Shown: positions 8,682 through 16,963 of the stretch, piece by piece
How the letters are laid out: each line of letters opens with the position of its first letter
How positions within the stretch are numbered: position 1 is the first letter of the stretch
Assembly: GCF_004364245.1 (NCBI RefSeq)
Contig: NZ_SOAV01000001.1
Coordinates: 310,001 to 374,000 of the forward strand
Length of the DNA stretch: 64,000 bases
From: Streptomyces sp. BK208
GTDB taxonomy: Bacteria > Actinomycetota > Actinomycetes > Streptomycetales > Streptomycetaceae
Reading direction: 5' to 3'
Notes under the pieces: generated by a model
Seen by the model: only the letters and a program-made list of their open reading frames with translations
What the model was told of the DNA's origin: nothing
Databases searched by the model: none
Translations under genes and position numbers: made by a program

Positions 8682-9136
8682 GACGCGCCGCTCCCGGGGA
8701 CGGCGTGGCGCGGCTCGGCCCTGAGGTGCTCACCGATCTGCTCCACCATCTCGGTCATCTGGTGGCCGACGACGCCGGGGTCGGCGTCCTCCACCGCGAC
8801 GACGGCCAGGTGGGCGCCCTCCCCCGCCTCCACGATGAACAGCAGCCCGCCGTGGAACTCGGTCATGGAGTGCCGTACGCCGCCGGTGCCGTTGCCGAAC
8901 TCGACGGAGGCGCCCTGGGCGAGTGCCTGGATGCCGGAGCAGATCGCGGCGAGCTGGTCGGCCCGGTCGAGCATGAGGTGCTCGGTCCAGCAGAGCTTGA
9001 GACCGTCCCGGGAGAGGACGAGGGCGTGGCGGGTACCGGGGGTGCGGTCCAGGAGGTTCTGCAGGAGCCAGGTGAGGCTGTTGTCGGTGGTCTGCATGAT
9101 GGGTGCGGGAGCGGTGGTCGACGGTGCTGCGGTCAC
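8678..9136 (-). CDS. cvnB: Conservon roadblock/LC7 protein CvnB
   Basis: Roadblock/LC7-domain protein of 152 aa, a family that acts as GTPase-activating or GTPase-binding partner of MglA/Ras-like proteins. The domain starts at about residue 19 (SLTWLLQNLLDRTPGTRHALVL) and continues through DQLAAICSGIQALAQG and the GGLLFIVEAGEGAHLAVVA strands. GTG at 9136 is supported by GGAGGA about 9 nt upstream; an ATG at residue 14 is possible. It is followed directly by DUF742. A 109-bp gap separates it from cvnA, the only sizeable gap in the operon. Confidence 0.92.
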   Translation of the reverse strand: MTAAPSTTAPAPIMQTTDNSLTWLLQNLLDRTPGTRHALVLSRDGLKLCWTEHLMLDRADQLAAICSGIQALAQGASVEFGNGTGGVRHSMTEFHGGLLFIVEAGEGAHLAVVAVEDADPGVVGHQMTEMVEQIGEHLRAEPRHAVPGSGAS

Positions 9137-9245
9137 CGGCCCGGTCCTCCAATCTCACGTGCGACACGAGCTGTGGGGCGGGTGGGCACCGGTGCGCGTC
9201 GTGCGAAGCGGCGCCGGTGCGGTGCGGGCGGCGCGGTCCGGCCGC

Positions 9246-10973
9246 TCACCCCGGGGCGGGCCGTTCGGTCTCCGGCGCCCCGGTCGCCCCGGACCGGCGC
9301 CCGCGGTGGAAGGCGCCGAAGCTGGCCCCGGCGTCGCGGGGGGCCGACGCCGGGGGGTCGGCGGGCGGCCGGTGGTGGGCGCGGTGTTCCCGCTCGGCCT
9401 CCGCCTCGGCCATCGTGCGGCCCGGGGAGCGCATGGGCAGGCCGCCCGGCGTGGCGGCTGCGGGGCCGGGCCGCACCGCCTGTTGGGGCGGGCCGGTCCG
9501 CTCCGCCGGCCGGACGTCCGGCACGCGACGCGTGCGCGGCGGGGCTTCCGCGGCGGGGGCGGGCCCGGGGACGGTGGCGGCGCCGCGGCCACCGAGGGTA
9601 CGGCCGGTCAGGGCGGGCGCCGGGTCCCGCTGCTGGGCGAGCAGCTGGGGCGGCACCAGGACGACGACGCCCGTGCCGCCGCGCGACGAGGGCCGGTAGC
9701 TCACGCAGACGCCGTACTTGGCGGCCAGCCGTCCCACCACGGCGAGGCCGAGACGCGTGCCCTGCAGCGAGGCCAGGTCGTTCGTCCGCCCCGACACCGC
9801 CTGCTCGGCGTGGCGCATGGCCGCGTCGGCCATCTTCAGTCCGCTGTCCTCGATGGTGACGACGATTCCGGCGGTACGTTCCTCCACGTAGACGTGGACC
9901 TCGTCGATGGGCGGCGAGAAGTTGGCGGCGTTGTCCATGAGTTCGGCCAGCAGGTGCATGACGCCCTCGGCGGCGTAGCCGGAGATCGCCGCGTCGGTCG
10001 AGCAGTGCATCCGGACCCGCTGGTAGGCGGCGATCCGGCCGACGGCGCCGCGCAGGATGCTCTCCATCACGATGGGCCTGTTCCAGGCGCGGCTGGAGCG
10101 CCCGCCCATGAGGAGGGCCAGCCGGTCGGTGATGAGACCGAGCTGCGAGGTGCTGTGGTCCAGGCGCAGGAGGTCGCCGAGGACCTCCTCGCCGTGACGA
10201 TCCTGCATGTCCCTCAGGTCGGCGAGCATGCTGACGGCCTTGGCCTGGACACGGCTGAGCGACTTGGCGGAGGCGGCCTGCGCGGCGTGGGTGCGCCGTT
10301 CGCTGCGGGCCAGTTCCCGGACGAACAGCTCGGCACAGGCACGCGCCTGCGCTCCCCGCGGCCACTCCAGCTCGGCGAGGACGATCTCCGCCGAGGTGCC
10401 GTCCCGCAGCTTCTCCACGGCGGCGGGCAGGGTGCTGTTCGTCAGGTGCTCCAGCTCGGCGGTGCCCCGGCGTTCCTCCCGCTCCGCCCGCTGCCGCCGC
10501 GACTCGGCGTCCGCGGCCTGCCGTACGGCGTCCTCCACCAGGGTGGCGAAGCTCTGGACGACCTGACGCAGGTGCGGACCCGACGCCGGGGCGGTGCGGG
10601 CGACCGCCTCGTCCGCACCGGTGCCGTCGCGCACCTGTTGCGCGACGCCCGGCAACGCGACGTTGACCAGATGCACGAGTGCGGCGTTCTCCTGGGCCAG
10701 CTGGGCCCTGAGGGCGCCGATCTCCGTGCGGCGGGCCGCCGCCGTGCGGCGGGCCCGTCCGACCAGGTGGGAGGCGAGGCAGACGGACACGGCGACGCAC
10801 AGCCAGGACGTGACGGCGAGGGTCGCGGTCCAGCTCCGGGCTGCCTCGGGAGCGGCCGCCCAGGCGGCACCCGCGGCCGCGGCGGCGGCCGGCAGCACGA
10901 GCAGGGGGACGGCTGGGGTGGAGCGGCGGGGTTTCTGCGTCCGGGGCGGGGTGGGGGGTGCAGACACTGACAT
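9246..10973 (-). CDS. cvnA: Conservon histidine-kinase-like sensor CvnA
   Basis: Membrane protein of 575 aa. Two hydrophobic segments lie near the N-terminus (about residues 20-42 and 52-72), followed by a long helical region and a HATPase domain with N-box ELMDNAANFSPP and G1 box VTIEDSGLKM. The roughly 150 C-terminal residues are Pro/Arg/Ala rich and probably disordered. CvnA proteins resemble sensor kinases but have no cognate response regulator; they head conservon operons and are thought to gate the GTPase module. The ATG at 10973 is chosen because GAGGGA lies upstream; the open frame extends to 11192 but that segment is not protein-like. Confidence 0.9.
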   Translation of the reverse strand: MSVSAPPTPPRTQKPRRSTPAVPLLVLPAAAAAAGAAWAAAPEAARSWTATLAVTSWLCVAVSVCLASHLVGRARRTAAARRTEIGALRAQLAQENAALVHLVNVALPGVAQQVRDGTGADEAVARTAPASGPHLRQVVQSFATLVEDAVRQAADAESRRQRAEREERRGTAELEHLTNSTLPAAVEKLRDGTSAEIVLAELEWPRGAQARACAELFVRELARSERRTHAAQAASAKSLSRVQAKAVSMLADLRDMQDRHGEEVLGDLLRLDHSTSQLGLITDRLALLMGGRSSRAWNRPIVMESILRGAVGRIAAYQRVRMHCSTDAAISGYAAEGVMHLLAELMDNAANFSPPIDEVHVYVEERTAGIVVTIEDSGLKMADAAMRHAEQAVSGRTNDLASLQGTRLGLAVVGRLAAKYGVCVSYRPSSRGGTGVVVLVPPQLLAQQRDPAPALTGRTLGGRGAATVPGPAPAAEAPPRTRRVPDVRPAERTGPPQQAVRPGPAAATPGGLPMRSPGRTMAEAEAEREHRAHHRPPADPPASAPRDAGASFGAFHRGRRSGATGAPETERPAPG

Positions 10974-11171
10974 TCCGCGGTCCCTCGGGTCCTTGAGAGC
11001 GGGGAAAAGGGCCGGTCGACGTGCGTCGGCCGCGGGCCGAAGCCGAGCCACCGGGTGCGTGGTGATCACTCCGGCGGGCTTGCGGCTCATGCTAGTCACC
11101 GCGTCGACCGCGCAGGCCGGACCGGCCGCAGACCCCACCGAGGAGCGAACTTTCCCGACATCTTGCCGATC

Positions 11172-11198
11172 GAACGCGTCACTGTGGTACACGCGTTC
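11172..11198. promoter_or_regulatory. Inverted repeat upstream of the conservon operon
   Basis: Perfect 8-bp arms GAACGCGT (11172-11179) and ACGCGTTC (11191-11198) are separated by 11 bp in the otherwise empty region 10974-11270 between cvnA and the end of the LysR gene. It is about 200 bp upstream of the cvnA start, a plausible operator for a dimeric regulator near the conservon promoter. Nothing else stands out in this 297-bp stretch. The binding protein is unknown. Confidence 0.4.
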
Positions 11199-11270
11199 TG
11201 CCTGGGCCGGATGTTCCGGGAGGGGGATCCGGACGTCGTGGGGCGGACAGCCGCCGGACGCGACGGCCGC

Positions 11271-12158
11271 TCAGTCGCCCAGGTGCCGTGCCAGTGCCCG
11301 CGCGACCTCCCGCGCGGCCGGCGCCGTCCACCGCCTGCGGTGCCGGGCGAGCCGTACCGGTGTGTCGGGGAAGTCGGGGCCGTGGACCCGTACCAGGCGT
11401 CCCCGCCGCAGCTCCTCCGCCACCGTGGTCAGGGGCAGCAGGGCCAGTCCCAGCCCGGCCGCGACGCAGTTGCGGGCCGCGTCGACGCTGCCGAACCTGG
11501 TCAGCCGCGGACTGCCGTCCGGCACTTCGAGCAGCCGGCGGGCCAGCGCGTCGCTGTAGGAGCAGCCCTCTTCCAGCAGGAAGAAGCTCTCCCCCGCCAG
11601 TTCCGGCCAGCTGGCCGGCCGCGACCGGCCGGCCAGCGGATGTCCGGGAGCGGCCACGAGGGCCATCGGCTCGCGACCCACCGGTTCGGACGTCACGTCG
11701 GGGAACTCGGCCTCCTCCTCCAGCAGCAGGGCGAGATCCAGGCGTCCGGAGCGCAGGCCCGCCACGCTCTCCGGGGTTCCGGCGGCGTACAGGTGGACGT
11801 CCACCTCCGGGTGGCTCGCGCGCAGGGCGGCGACCAGGCCGGGCAGCCGGCTCGCGCACAGGGACTCCGGACTGCCGATCACGACCCGCCCGGATACGGC
11901 ACCGGCCGCCTCGCTCCCGGCCCGCAGCCGCGCCACCGCGTCCAGCACCTCCTCGGCCCGCTCCAGGAGCCGGCGGCCCGCGTCGGTGAGCAGTGCGCCG
12001 GCCGGCAGCCGGTCGAAGAGCCGTACGCCGAGGTCCCGTTCGAGGGTGCGGATGTGCACGGTGACCGTGGACTGGGCAAGGTGCAGTTCGGCCGCGGCGG
12101 CGGTGAAGCCACCGGTGCGGGCGAGCACGGTGAAGGTCGTCAGCAGTCGGGTGTCCAC
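11271..12158 (-). CDS. LysR-family transcriptional regulator
   Basis: LysR regulator of 295 aa from GTG 12158 (opening VDTRLLTTFTVLARTGGF), with the helix-turn-helix at about residues 17-38 (TAAAAELHLAQSTVTVHIRT) and a periplasmic-binding-like effector domain from about 80. A GTG at 12197 would add 13 residues; neither start has a clear ribosome site, and alignment with LysR proteins favours 12158. It is transcribed divergently from the PhzF-family gene, the usual arrangement for a LysR regulator and its target. A 10-bp palindrome lies between them. Confidence 0.92.
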   Translation of the reverse strand: MDTRLLTTFTVLARTGGFTAAAAELHLAQSTVTVHIRTLERDLGVRLFDRLPAGALLTDAGRRLLERAEEVLDAVARLRAGSEAAGAVSGRVVIGSPESLCASRLPGLVAALRASHPEVDVHLYAAGTPESVAGLRSGRLDLALLLEEEAEFPDVTSEPVGREPMALVAAPGHPLAGRSRPASWPELAGESFFLLEEGCSYSDALARRLLEVPDGSPRLTRFGSVDAARNCVAAGLGLALLPLTTVAEELRRGRLVRVHGPDFPDTPVRLARHRRRWTAPAAREVARALARHLGD

Positions 12159-12198
12159 GGCGGCCAGGGTATGCGGTTTCCCGATGGAGGGGATCACG

Positions 12199-12208
12199 AA
12201 CGATCGTT
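12199..12208. promoter_or_regulatory. Palindrome between divergent lysR and phzF-family genes
   Basis: Perfect palindrome AACGATCGTT in the 86-bp intergenic region, about 40 bp from each start codon. Position and symmetry fit an autoregulatory LysR site, although the classical T-N11-A core is not obvious. Binding is inferred. Confidence 0.4.
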
Positions 12209-12244
12209 GGACGCGATCGGTGCCGGGCTGGCAGCGTGTCCGTC

Positions 12245-13105
12245 ATGACGACAGAGATCCTTCGCTACTCGGCCTTCACCCACCACCCCGACGGCGGCAA
12301 CCGGGCCGGAGTCGTCCTCGACGCCTCCGCATTGGACGAGGCGGCGATGCTGAAGACCGCCGCCGAGGTGGGCTACTCGGAGACCGCGTTCGTCACCGCC
12401 CGCGACGTGGAGCGACGGCGTTTCGAGGTCCGTTACTTCAGTCCGCTGGCCGAGGTGGCGTTCTGCGGGCACGCGACGGTCGCGCTGGCCGTCGCCCTGG
12501 CCGAGCGACTGGGTCCCGGCGAGATCGTCCTCGACACGCCCGCCGGTGAGATCCCGGTGTCCACCGCGTCCGACGCGAGCGGAGCCGTGCGGGCCACCCT
12601 CACCAGCGTCCCCACCCGGTCGCGCCCGGCCCTGCCCGCCGAACTCGACGGCACGCTGCGGGCGCTCGGCTGGACCTCCGCCGACCTGGACCCCGCCCTG
12701 CCCGCCCATGTGGCCTTCGGGGGCAACGACCACCTCGTCCTCGCGGCCGCCTCCCGGGCCCGGCTGGCCGACCTCGACTACGACTTCGACGCGCTCGCCG
12801 AGATCATGCGGCGGTACGGCTGGACGACGGTGGACCTGGTGTGGCGCGAGTCGGCCGAGCGCTTCCACGCCCGCAACCCGTTCCCGGTCGGCGGCGTCGT
12901 GGAGGACCCGGCGACGGGGGCGGCGGCCGCGGCGTTCGGCGGTTACCTCCGCGAGCTGGGGCTGGTCACCCGGCCGGGCACGATCGCGATCCGCCAGGGT
13001 GAGGACATGGGCCGGACCAGCGAGCTGCTGATCGAGGTGAGTCCGGGCGATCCGCGCACCCGGGTCACGGGACAGGCCGTGCCCGTCTCCGGGGCGGCGG
13101 TCTGA
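12245..13105 (+). CDS. PhzF-family isomerase/epimerase-like protein
   Basis: Protein of 286 aa of the PhzF/diaminopimelate-epimerase-fold superfamily. Typical landmarks are the N-terminal FTHHPDGGNRAGVVLDA, the conserved Glu in YSETAFVT (about residue 45), RYFSPLAEVAFCGHATVA and the C-terminal VVEDPATGAAAAAFGGYL. Members catalyse proton-shift isomerisations, as PhzF does in phenazine synthesis, but no phenazine genes are here, so a housekeeping or catabolic isomerase is more likely. The ATG at 12245 lacks a clear ribosome site and could be leaderless. It is probably controlled by the divergent LysR protein. Confidence 0.88.
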   Translation: MTTEILRYSAFTHHPDGGNRAGVVLDASALDEAAMLKTAAEVGYSETAFVTARDVERRRFEVRYFSPLAEVAFCGHATVALAVALAERLGPGEIVLDTPAGEIPVSTASDASGAVRATLTSVPTRSRPALPAELDGTLRALGWTSADLDPALPAHVAFGGNDHLVLAAASRARLADLDYDFDALAEIMRRYGWTTVDLVWRESAERFHARNPFPVGGVVEDPATGAAAAAFGGYLRELGLVTRPGTIAIRQGEDMGRTSELLIEVSPGDPRTRVTGQAVPVSGAAV

Positions 13106-13173
13106 GACCACCTCAACACCGTCTGGGCGACTGTGGGATGCGGTACGGCCCGACTGCGGTTCGGATGGGTGCC

Positions 13174-14013
13174 ATGCGCAGACCCATAACCGTGGCGAAA
13201 CGCCACTCACGCCTGCTCACCTCAGGCGTCGTCCTCGCCGCCCAGTCACTCCTCCTGACCGTGGCCGCCGTACCGGCCACGGCCTCCGCCGACGACACCC
13301 GGACGCCCGCTCGCGGTACCGCCCACATGGGCACCGGCGTCCTCGCCCACGAAGGTGTCCGGGGCCGGCCCGTCGGCACCCGCGTCGCCCAGACCGAGGG
13401 GGTGGACGTCTCCAGTCACCAGGGCAACGTCGCCTGGTCGACCCTCTGGAAGAGCGGCGTGAAGTGGGCCTATGTGAAGGCCACCGAGGGGACCTCCTAC
13501 CGGAACCCGAACTTCCCCCAGCAGTACGGCGGTTCGTACGACGTCGGCATGCTCCGCGGCGCGTACCACTTCGCCACCCCCGACACCGCGGGCGGCGCCG
13601 CCCAGGCCGACTACTTCGTCGACCACGGCGGCGCCTGGTCCAAGGACGGCAAGACGCTGCCGGGCGTCCTCGACATCGAGTACAACCCGTACGGCGCCAC
13701 CTGCTACGGGCGGACGCACAGTCAGATGGTGAGCTGGATCCGGTCCTTCCTGGACCGGTACAAGCAGCGCACCGGCCGTCACGCCGTGGTCTACACCTCC
13801 ACCAACTGGTGGACGCAGTGCACCGGCAACTACAGCGGTTTCGGCGCGAACAACCCGCTGTGGATCGCCCGGTACGCCTCGACCGCGGGGACGCTCCCTG
13901 CGGGCTGGGACTTCCACACCATGTGGCAGTACACCTCCTCCGGGCCGACCGTCGGGGACCACGACAAGTTCAACGGAACACTGGACCGCGTCAAGGCCCT
14001 GGCCAACGGCTGA
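13174..14013 (+). CDS. Secreted GH25 muramidase (lysozyme)
   Basis: Exported glycoside hydrolase family 25 protein that cleaves peptidoglycan between MurNAc and GlcNAc. A signal peptide (basic start, hydrophobic core around VVLAAQSLLLTVAAVPATASA) covers about the first 40 residues. The GH25 barrel begins at GVDVSSHQGNVAW and carries the catalytic DxE (GVLDIEYNPYG) and the QYTSSG segment near the end. ATG 13174 is preferred; in-frame ATGs at 13165 and 13138 would lengthen the leader. Mature size matches cellosyl-type Streptomyces muramidases, and there is no extra wall-binding domain. Role: wall turnover or attack on other bacteria. Confidence 0.92.
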   Translation: MRRPITVAKRHSRLLTSGVVLAAQSLLLTVAAVPATASADDTRTPARGTAHMGTGVLAHEGVRGRPVGTRVAQTEGVDVSSHQGNVAWSTLWKSGVKWAYVKATEGTSYRNPNFPQQYGGSYDVGMLRGAYHFATPDTAGGAAQADYFVDHGGAWSKDGKTLPGVLDIEYNPYGATCYGRTHSQMVSWIRSFLDRYKQRTGRHAVVYTSTNWWTQCTGNYSGFGANNPLWIARYASTAGTLPAGWDFHTMWQYTSSGPTVGDHDKFNGTLDRVKALANG

Positions 14014-14026
14014 CGCGCGGACCGGC

Positions 14027-14043
14027 GGGGCGCCGGCCGCCCC
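14027..14043. terminator. Short hairpin between converging genes
   Basis: GGGGCG (14027-14032) and CGCCCC (14038-14043) form a GC stem around a 5-base loop in the 30-bp gap between the muramidase gene and the FAD-subunit gene, which converge. There is no T-tract, as is common in Streptomyces terminators. Confidence 0.4.
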
Positions 14044-14766
14044 TCAGCGGCCGGCGAGGGTGTCCAGGACGTCGGCGACCTGCTCGCGCACCACGTCCCG
14101 GGCCCCGGCCGGCAGCGCGCCGACGTCCGTCCGCTCCAGGGCTCCGAGCGCGTCCTCGGTACCCGCGTCGCATCCGGTGCTCTCGCTGACCACGTCGTAG
14201 CCGTACCGGACGGCGACGCGCAGCCGGTGGCGTCCCTCGCGGTCGGCGTGCACGGCGGTGGCGACCACCAGGGGCGGCGGCCCGCCGGCTTCGGCGGGCT
14301 GCTTGCGGTAGCCGCTGACCAGGGGGGTGCGCCAGCGCAGGGAGAGCAGCAGGTGACGCTTCGCCGTCACCTCGGCCAGGTCGGTCTCGTAGGGGCGGTC
14401 GGGGCCCAGCACCGTGGCGCGGGCGTCCAGCACGAGGGCCGCGGGCAGCAGGCAGCGCAGGCTGCTGCCGACGAGGTTGCCGCCGACGGTGGCCGTCCGC
14501 CGTACGGCTCCGGTGCCCACGGAGCCGGCCGCGCGGCGCAGCACCTCCGGCACCCGGCCGTCTATCCGGTGCAGCACCACGGCGGCACCCAGCGACCCGG
14601 GTTCGACGGCGGTCGCCTCCGGCAGCCCGCGCAGCGACATGGCCAGGTCCGGGAAGCCGTCGCGCTGCCAGGTGGCCCACACCAGAGTGGCCCCGCCGAT
14701 GGGCACCGCCCCCTGCGCCAGACACTCCTGCGCTTCGGACACGGACGTGGGCTGACGCAACAGCAT
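14044..14766 (-). CDS. FAD-binding subunit of molybdenum hydroxylase (xanthine dehydrogenase FAD domain-like), orphan
   Basis: Protein of 240 aa matching the FAD-binding domain of xanthine/CO-dehydrogenase medium subunits: N-terminal LLRQPTSVSEAQECL, PIGGATLVWA (FAD pyrophosphate region) and the strongly diagnostic TATVGGNLVGSS motif. The C-terminal CO-dehydrogenase flavoprotein domain appears shortened. The molybdopterin and 2Fe-2S subunits normally encoded beside it are absent here, so it is an orphan. It could serve partners elsewhere or act alone as a small flavoprotein. ATG 14766 has only a weak AGG upstream. Confidence 0.8.
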   Translation of the reverse strand: MLLRQPTSVSEAQECLAQGAVPIGGATLVWATWQRDGFPDLAMSLRGLPEATAVEPGSLGAAVVLHRIDGRVPEVLRRAAGSVGTGAVRRTATVGGNLVGSSLRCLLPAALVLDARATVLGPDRPYETDLAEVTAKRHLLLSLRWRTPLVSGYRKQPAEAGGPPPLVVATAVHADREGRHRLRVAVRYGYDVVSESTGCDAGTEDALGALERTDVGALPAGARDVVREQVADVLDTLAGR

Positions 14767-15079
14767 GGCGATCGACCTGCTTCCCGGGAGTCGGCGGTCG
14801 GACGGCACCGCGTCTCCCGCCGGGCGATCACGGTCAAGGGGATTGTCCGTACCGCGAAGGGGGCGCGTACAGGGCTCACTCGTTTCCCGTATGCGCTCTC
14901 CACGCGCCCGTCCGTCGTCGCGGGTGACGCCTCGGGCGCGGTCTCCGGCGGCGGGCTCCCGCCGCGCGGGCGGGCCGGCGTCCGCCCGGTGGTACGGGTG
15001 GCCGCGGGTCGCTCCTCCCGGGCAGTCGTCAGCCGTACGGCCGCGATAGCGGCAGGTCTGCCGGGGAACAGGGGTAGGC
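14767..15079. other. Intergenic region without a gene
   Basis: A 313-bp gap between two divergently oriented genes, so it must hold two promoters. Reading frames here show no protein-like sequence. I see no convincing -35/-10 pair, palindrome or RNA structure. Confidence 0.5.
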
Positions 15080-15685
15080 ATGCGCGCACTCGTCATCAAC
15101 TGCACTCTCAAGCCGTCACCCCAGCCGTCGAACACCGAGGCCCTCGCGGCCACCGTCATCGCGGCGCTCAAGGGGCACGGGGTGGAGGTGGACGTCGTAC
15201 GGGCCGTCGACCTCGACCTCAAACCGGGCGTCGAGACCGACATGGGCGAAGGGGACGACTGGCCGGCCGTGCACGAGAAGGTGCTGGCCTCGCAGATCCT
15301 GGTGCTCGCCTCGCCGACCTGGCTCGGCCGCCCCTCCTCCGTCGCCCAGCGGGTCCTGGAACGCATGGACGCCATGCTCGGCGAGACCGACGACGAGGGG
15401 CGGCCGATCGCCTACAACCGCGTCGCCGGTGTGCTCGTGACCGGCAACGAGGACGGCGCCCACCACGTCATCAGCGAGATCAGCGGCGGTCTCGCGGACA
15501 TCGGCTACACCATTCCGGGCCAGGCCTGGACCTACTGGCACCTCGGCCCGGGGCCCGGCCCCGACTTCCTGGACGACCAGCGGGGACACGACTGGTCGGT
15601 GTCCACCGGCCGGGCCATGGCGTCCAACCTGGTGCACGCGGCGCGCGCGCTCGGCGCGATGCCGCTGCCCGCCCCGCCGTCCTGA
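15080..15685 (+). CDS. NADPH-dependent FMN reductase / flavodoxin-like protein
   Basis: Flavodoxin-fold protein of 201 aa. The first strand and FMN phosphate loop are seen in ALVINCTLKPSPQPSNTEALA, a second flavin-contact segment in LVLASPTWLGRPSSVAQRVLERMD, and a third near VLVTGNEDGAHHV. Such proteins reduce quinones or FMN with NAD(P)H, or act as flavodoxin-like carriers. It stands alone, 94 bp upstream of the Dps gene, and may take part in the same oxidative-stress response. ATG 15080 sits after a weak GGGGTAGG ribosome site. Confidence 0.87.
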   Translation: MRALVINCTLKPSPQPSNTEALAATVIAALKGHGVEVDVVRAVDLDLKPGVETDMGEGDDWPAVHEKVLASQILVLASPTWLGRPSSVAQRVLERMDAMLGETDDEGRPIAYNRVAGVLVTGNEDGAHHVISEISGGLADIGYTIPGQAWTYWHLGPGPGPDFLDDQRGHDWSVSTGRAMASNLVHAARALGAMPLPAPPS

Positions 15686-15705
15686 TCCCGGCACCGCCCG
15701 GGCAT

Positions 15706-15730
15706 GTCTGCCGCAGCCGATTCGGGGCAT
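15706..15730 (+). promoter_or_regulatory. Candidate SigB-type promoter for the Dps gene
   Basis: GTCT (15706-15709) and GGGCAT (15725-15730) are separated by 15 bp, matching the Streptomyces SigB consensus GNNT-N14-16-GGGTAC/T with one change in the -10. It lies 50 bp upstream of the Dps start. The Dps gene of S. coelicolor is known to be stress-induced through SigB; the match here is by eye. Confidence 0.5.
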
Positions 15731-15779
15731 TCGTCCACGAGCAACGACGTACGAAACGCATGAGGAGCTGAGGTCCGCC

Positions 15780-16343
15780 ATGACGCACGACCTGACCCCG
15801 AAGTACACGGTCCCCGGCATCGAGCGCGAGGCCGCCGGACGGCTGATCGGTGTGCTGCGGTTGCGCCTGCACGCCCTCAACGACCTGCACCTGACCCTCA
15901 AGCACGTGCACTGGAACGTGGTGGGTCCGCACTTCATCGCCGTGCACGAGATGATCGACCCCCAGGTCGACCAGGTGCGCGAGATGGCCGACGACGTCGC
16001 GGAGCGCATCGCCGCGCTCGGCGGGGTGGCCCAGGGCACGCCCGGGTCGCTGGTGGCCGAGCGCAAGTGGGACGACTACTCCATCGGACGGGCGGACGCC
16101 ATCGCCCACCTCGGCGCGCTGGACGTGGTGTACACGGGCGTGATCGAGGACATGCGCGCGGCGGTGGAGGAGGCCGGCAAGATCGATCCGGCCACCGAGG
16201 ACCTCCTGATCGGCCAGCTCAGGGACCTGGAGCAGTTCCAGTGGTTCGTCCGGGCACACCTGGAGAGTTCCGGCGGCACCCTGGCGACGGGCAGCGCGAC
16301 GTCCGAGTCGGAGGCGGCGGCACGCGGCGCGGACGTCTCGTAG
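15780..16343 (+). CDS. dpsA: Dps-family ferritin-like stress protein
   Basis: Dodecameric ferritin-like protein of 187 aa that oxidises and stores iron and protects or compacts DNA. The inter-subunit ferroxidase signature is clear: HVHWNVVGPHFIAVHEMIDP followed by VREMADDVAERIAALGG. The C-terminal tail of about 25 residues (Ser/Ala/Glu rich) is longer than in E. coli Dps, as in actinobacterial paralogues. ATG 15780 follows GAGGAG. It lies just before the sigma-factor module and has a SigB-like promoter, so it is probably part of the general and osmotic stress regulon. The symbol is given by context and memory of S. coelicolor. Confidence 0.92.
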   Translation: MTHDLTPKYTVPGIEREAAGRLIGVLRLRLHALNDLHLTLKHVHWNVVGPHFIAVHEMIDPQVDQVREMADDVAERIAALGGVAQGTPGSLVAERKWDDYSIGRADAIAHLGALDVVYTGVIEDMRAAVEEAGKIDPATEDLLIGQLRDLEQFQWFVRAHLESSGGTLATGSATSESEAAARGADVS

Positions 16344-16356
16344 CCGCGCGCCCGGG

Positions 16357-16428
16357 CCGCGGGGCCGTGCCCGGTCCCGCGACCCGGGCACGACCCCGCC
16401 GGGCTCGCGACCGGGCACGGCCCCGCGG
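16357..16428. terminator. Long bidirectional hairpin terminator
   Basis: Twenty-base arms 16357-16376 and 16409-16428 are perfectly complementary around a 32-bp loop that itself contains a partial second copy of the arm (16381-16400). It sits between the converging Dps and PRC-barrel genes. GC-rich stems without T-tracts are usual Streptomyces terminators. It shares sequence blocks with the hairpin at 56255. Confidence 0.75.
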
Positions 16429-16432
16429 GGCT

Positions 16433-16789
16433 TCAGCGGCGGCCGAGACGGCGCTCGCCGCGACTGCCCGGCTCGTGGGGCAGGTGGTAGTGGGCGAAGA
16501 CCGCGCCCTCGTCCTCGGCGGCCAGCTCACCGTCCGGATCGATTCCGGGCGCGTCCTTGACCAGCGACTTGTCGTAGGTCACCTTCAGGTACGACGGTCC
16601 CACAGTGGCCTTGTCCACGGGGACGAAGACCAGCCGCCGACGCGTCGGCAGGCCGATCGTGACCGTGGCGAACGCCGGCCGGTCGGTGAGGGTGTCGAAG
16701 TAGATGGACTCCAGAGTCCCGATCTTGCGGCCGTCGTAGTCCACGACGTCGAGGCCGCGCCAGTCACGAATGTTCTCGGCTTCGAACAT
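16433..16789 (-). CDS. PRC-barrel domain protein
   Basis: Small cytosolic protein of 118 aa built around one PRC barrel (about residues 3-80: NIRDWRGLDVVDYDGRKIGTLESIYFD, then the strands FATVTIGLP and RLVFVPV). PRC barrels act as protein- or RNA-interaction modules and in Streptomyces often accompany stress genes. The C-terminal tail is charged (HEPGSRGERRLGRR). It converges on the Dps gene and diverges from the STAS gene. No enzymatic residues are visible; the function is unknown. Confidence 0.82.
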   Translation of the reverse strand: MFEAENIRDWRGLDVVDYDGRKIGTLESIYFDTLTDRPAFATVTIGLPTRRRLVFVPVDKATVGPSYLKVTYDKSLVKDAPGIDPDGELAAEDEGAVFAHYHLPHEPGSRGERRLGRR

Positions 16790-16963
16790 GATCAGTCATC
16801 CCTTTCCGAGGACGCGCTCACTGTCGTGTTCCCCGCTTCGCCCCGCTGTCGCCTCCTTGTCCCCTCACCGGCGTACCGCGCCCCGGGTCGGGATAAGCTG
16901 CCTGGCCGGAAGAGGTGCCCGGACGGCGGACGGGTGCCGGTGGAGCGCCGAAGGGGATCGAGT

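Noticed and set aside
8025..10970. A 981-codon plus-strand open frame opposite the conservon
   Set aside because: Its translation is low-complexity Gly/Arg/Ala/Val text without domains, while the minus strand carries four conserved proteins. Long antisense frames are expected at this GC content.
10974..11192. N-terminal extension of cvnA to 11192
   Set aside because: The extra residues are not protein-like and a good ribosome site stands before ATG 10973.
15062..15080. SigB promoter before the flavodoxin-like gene
   Set aside because: GGGGTAGG is there, but the only GNNT upstream is 12-13 bp away and the box overlaps the ribosome-site region.
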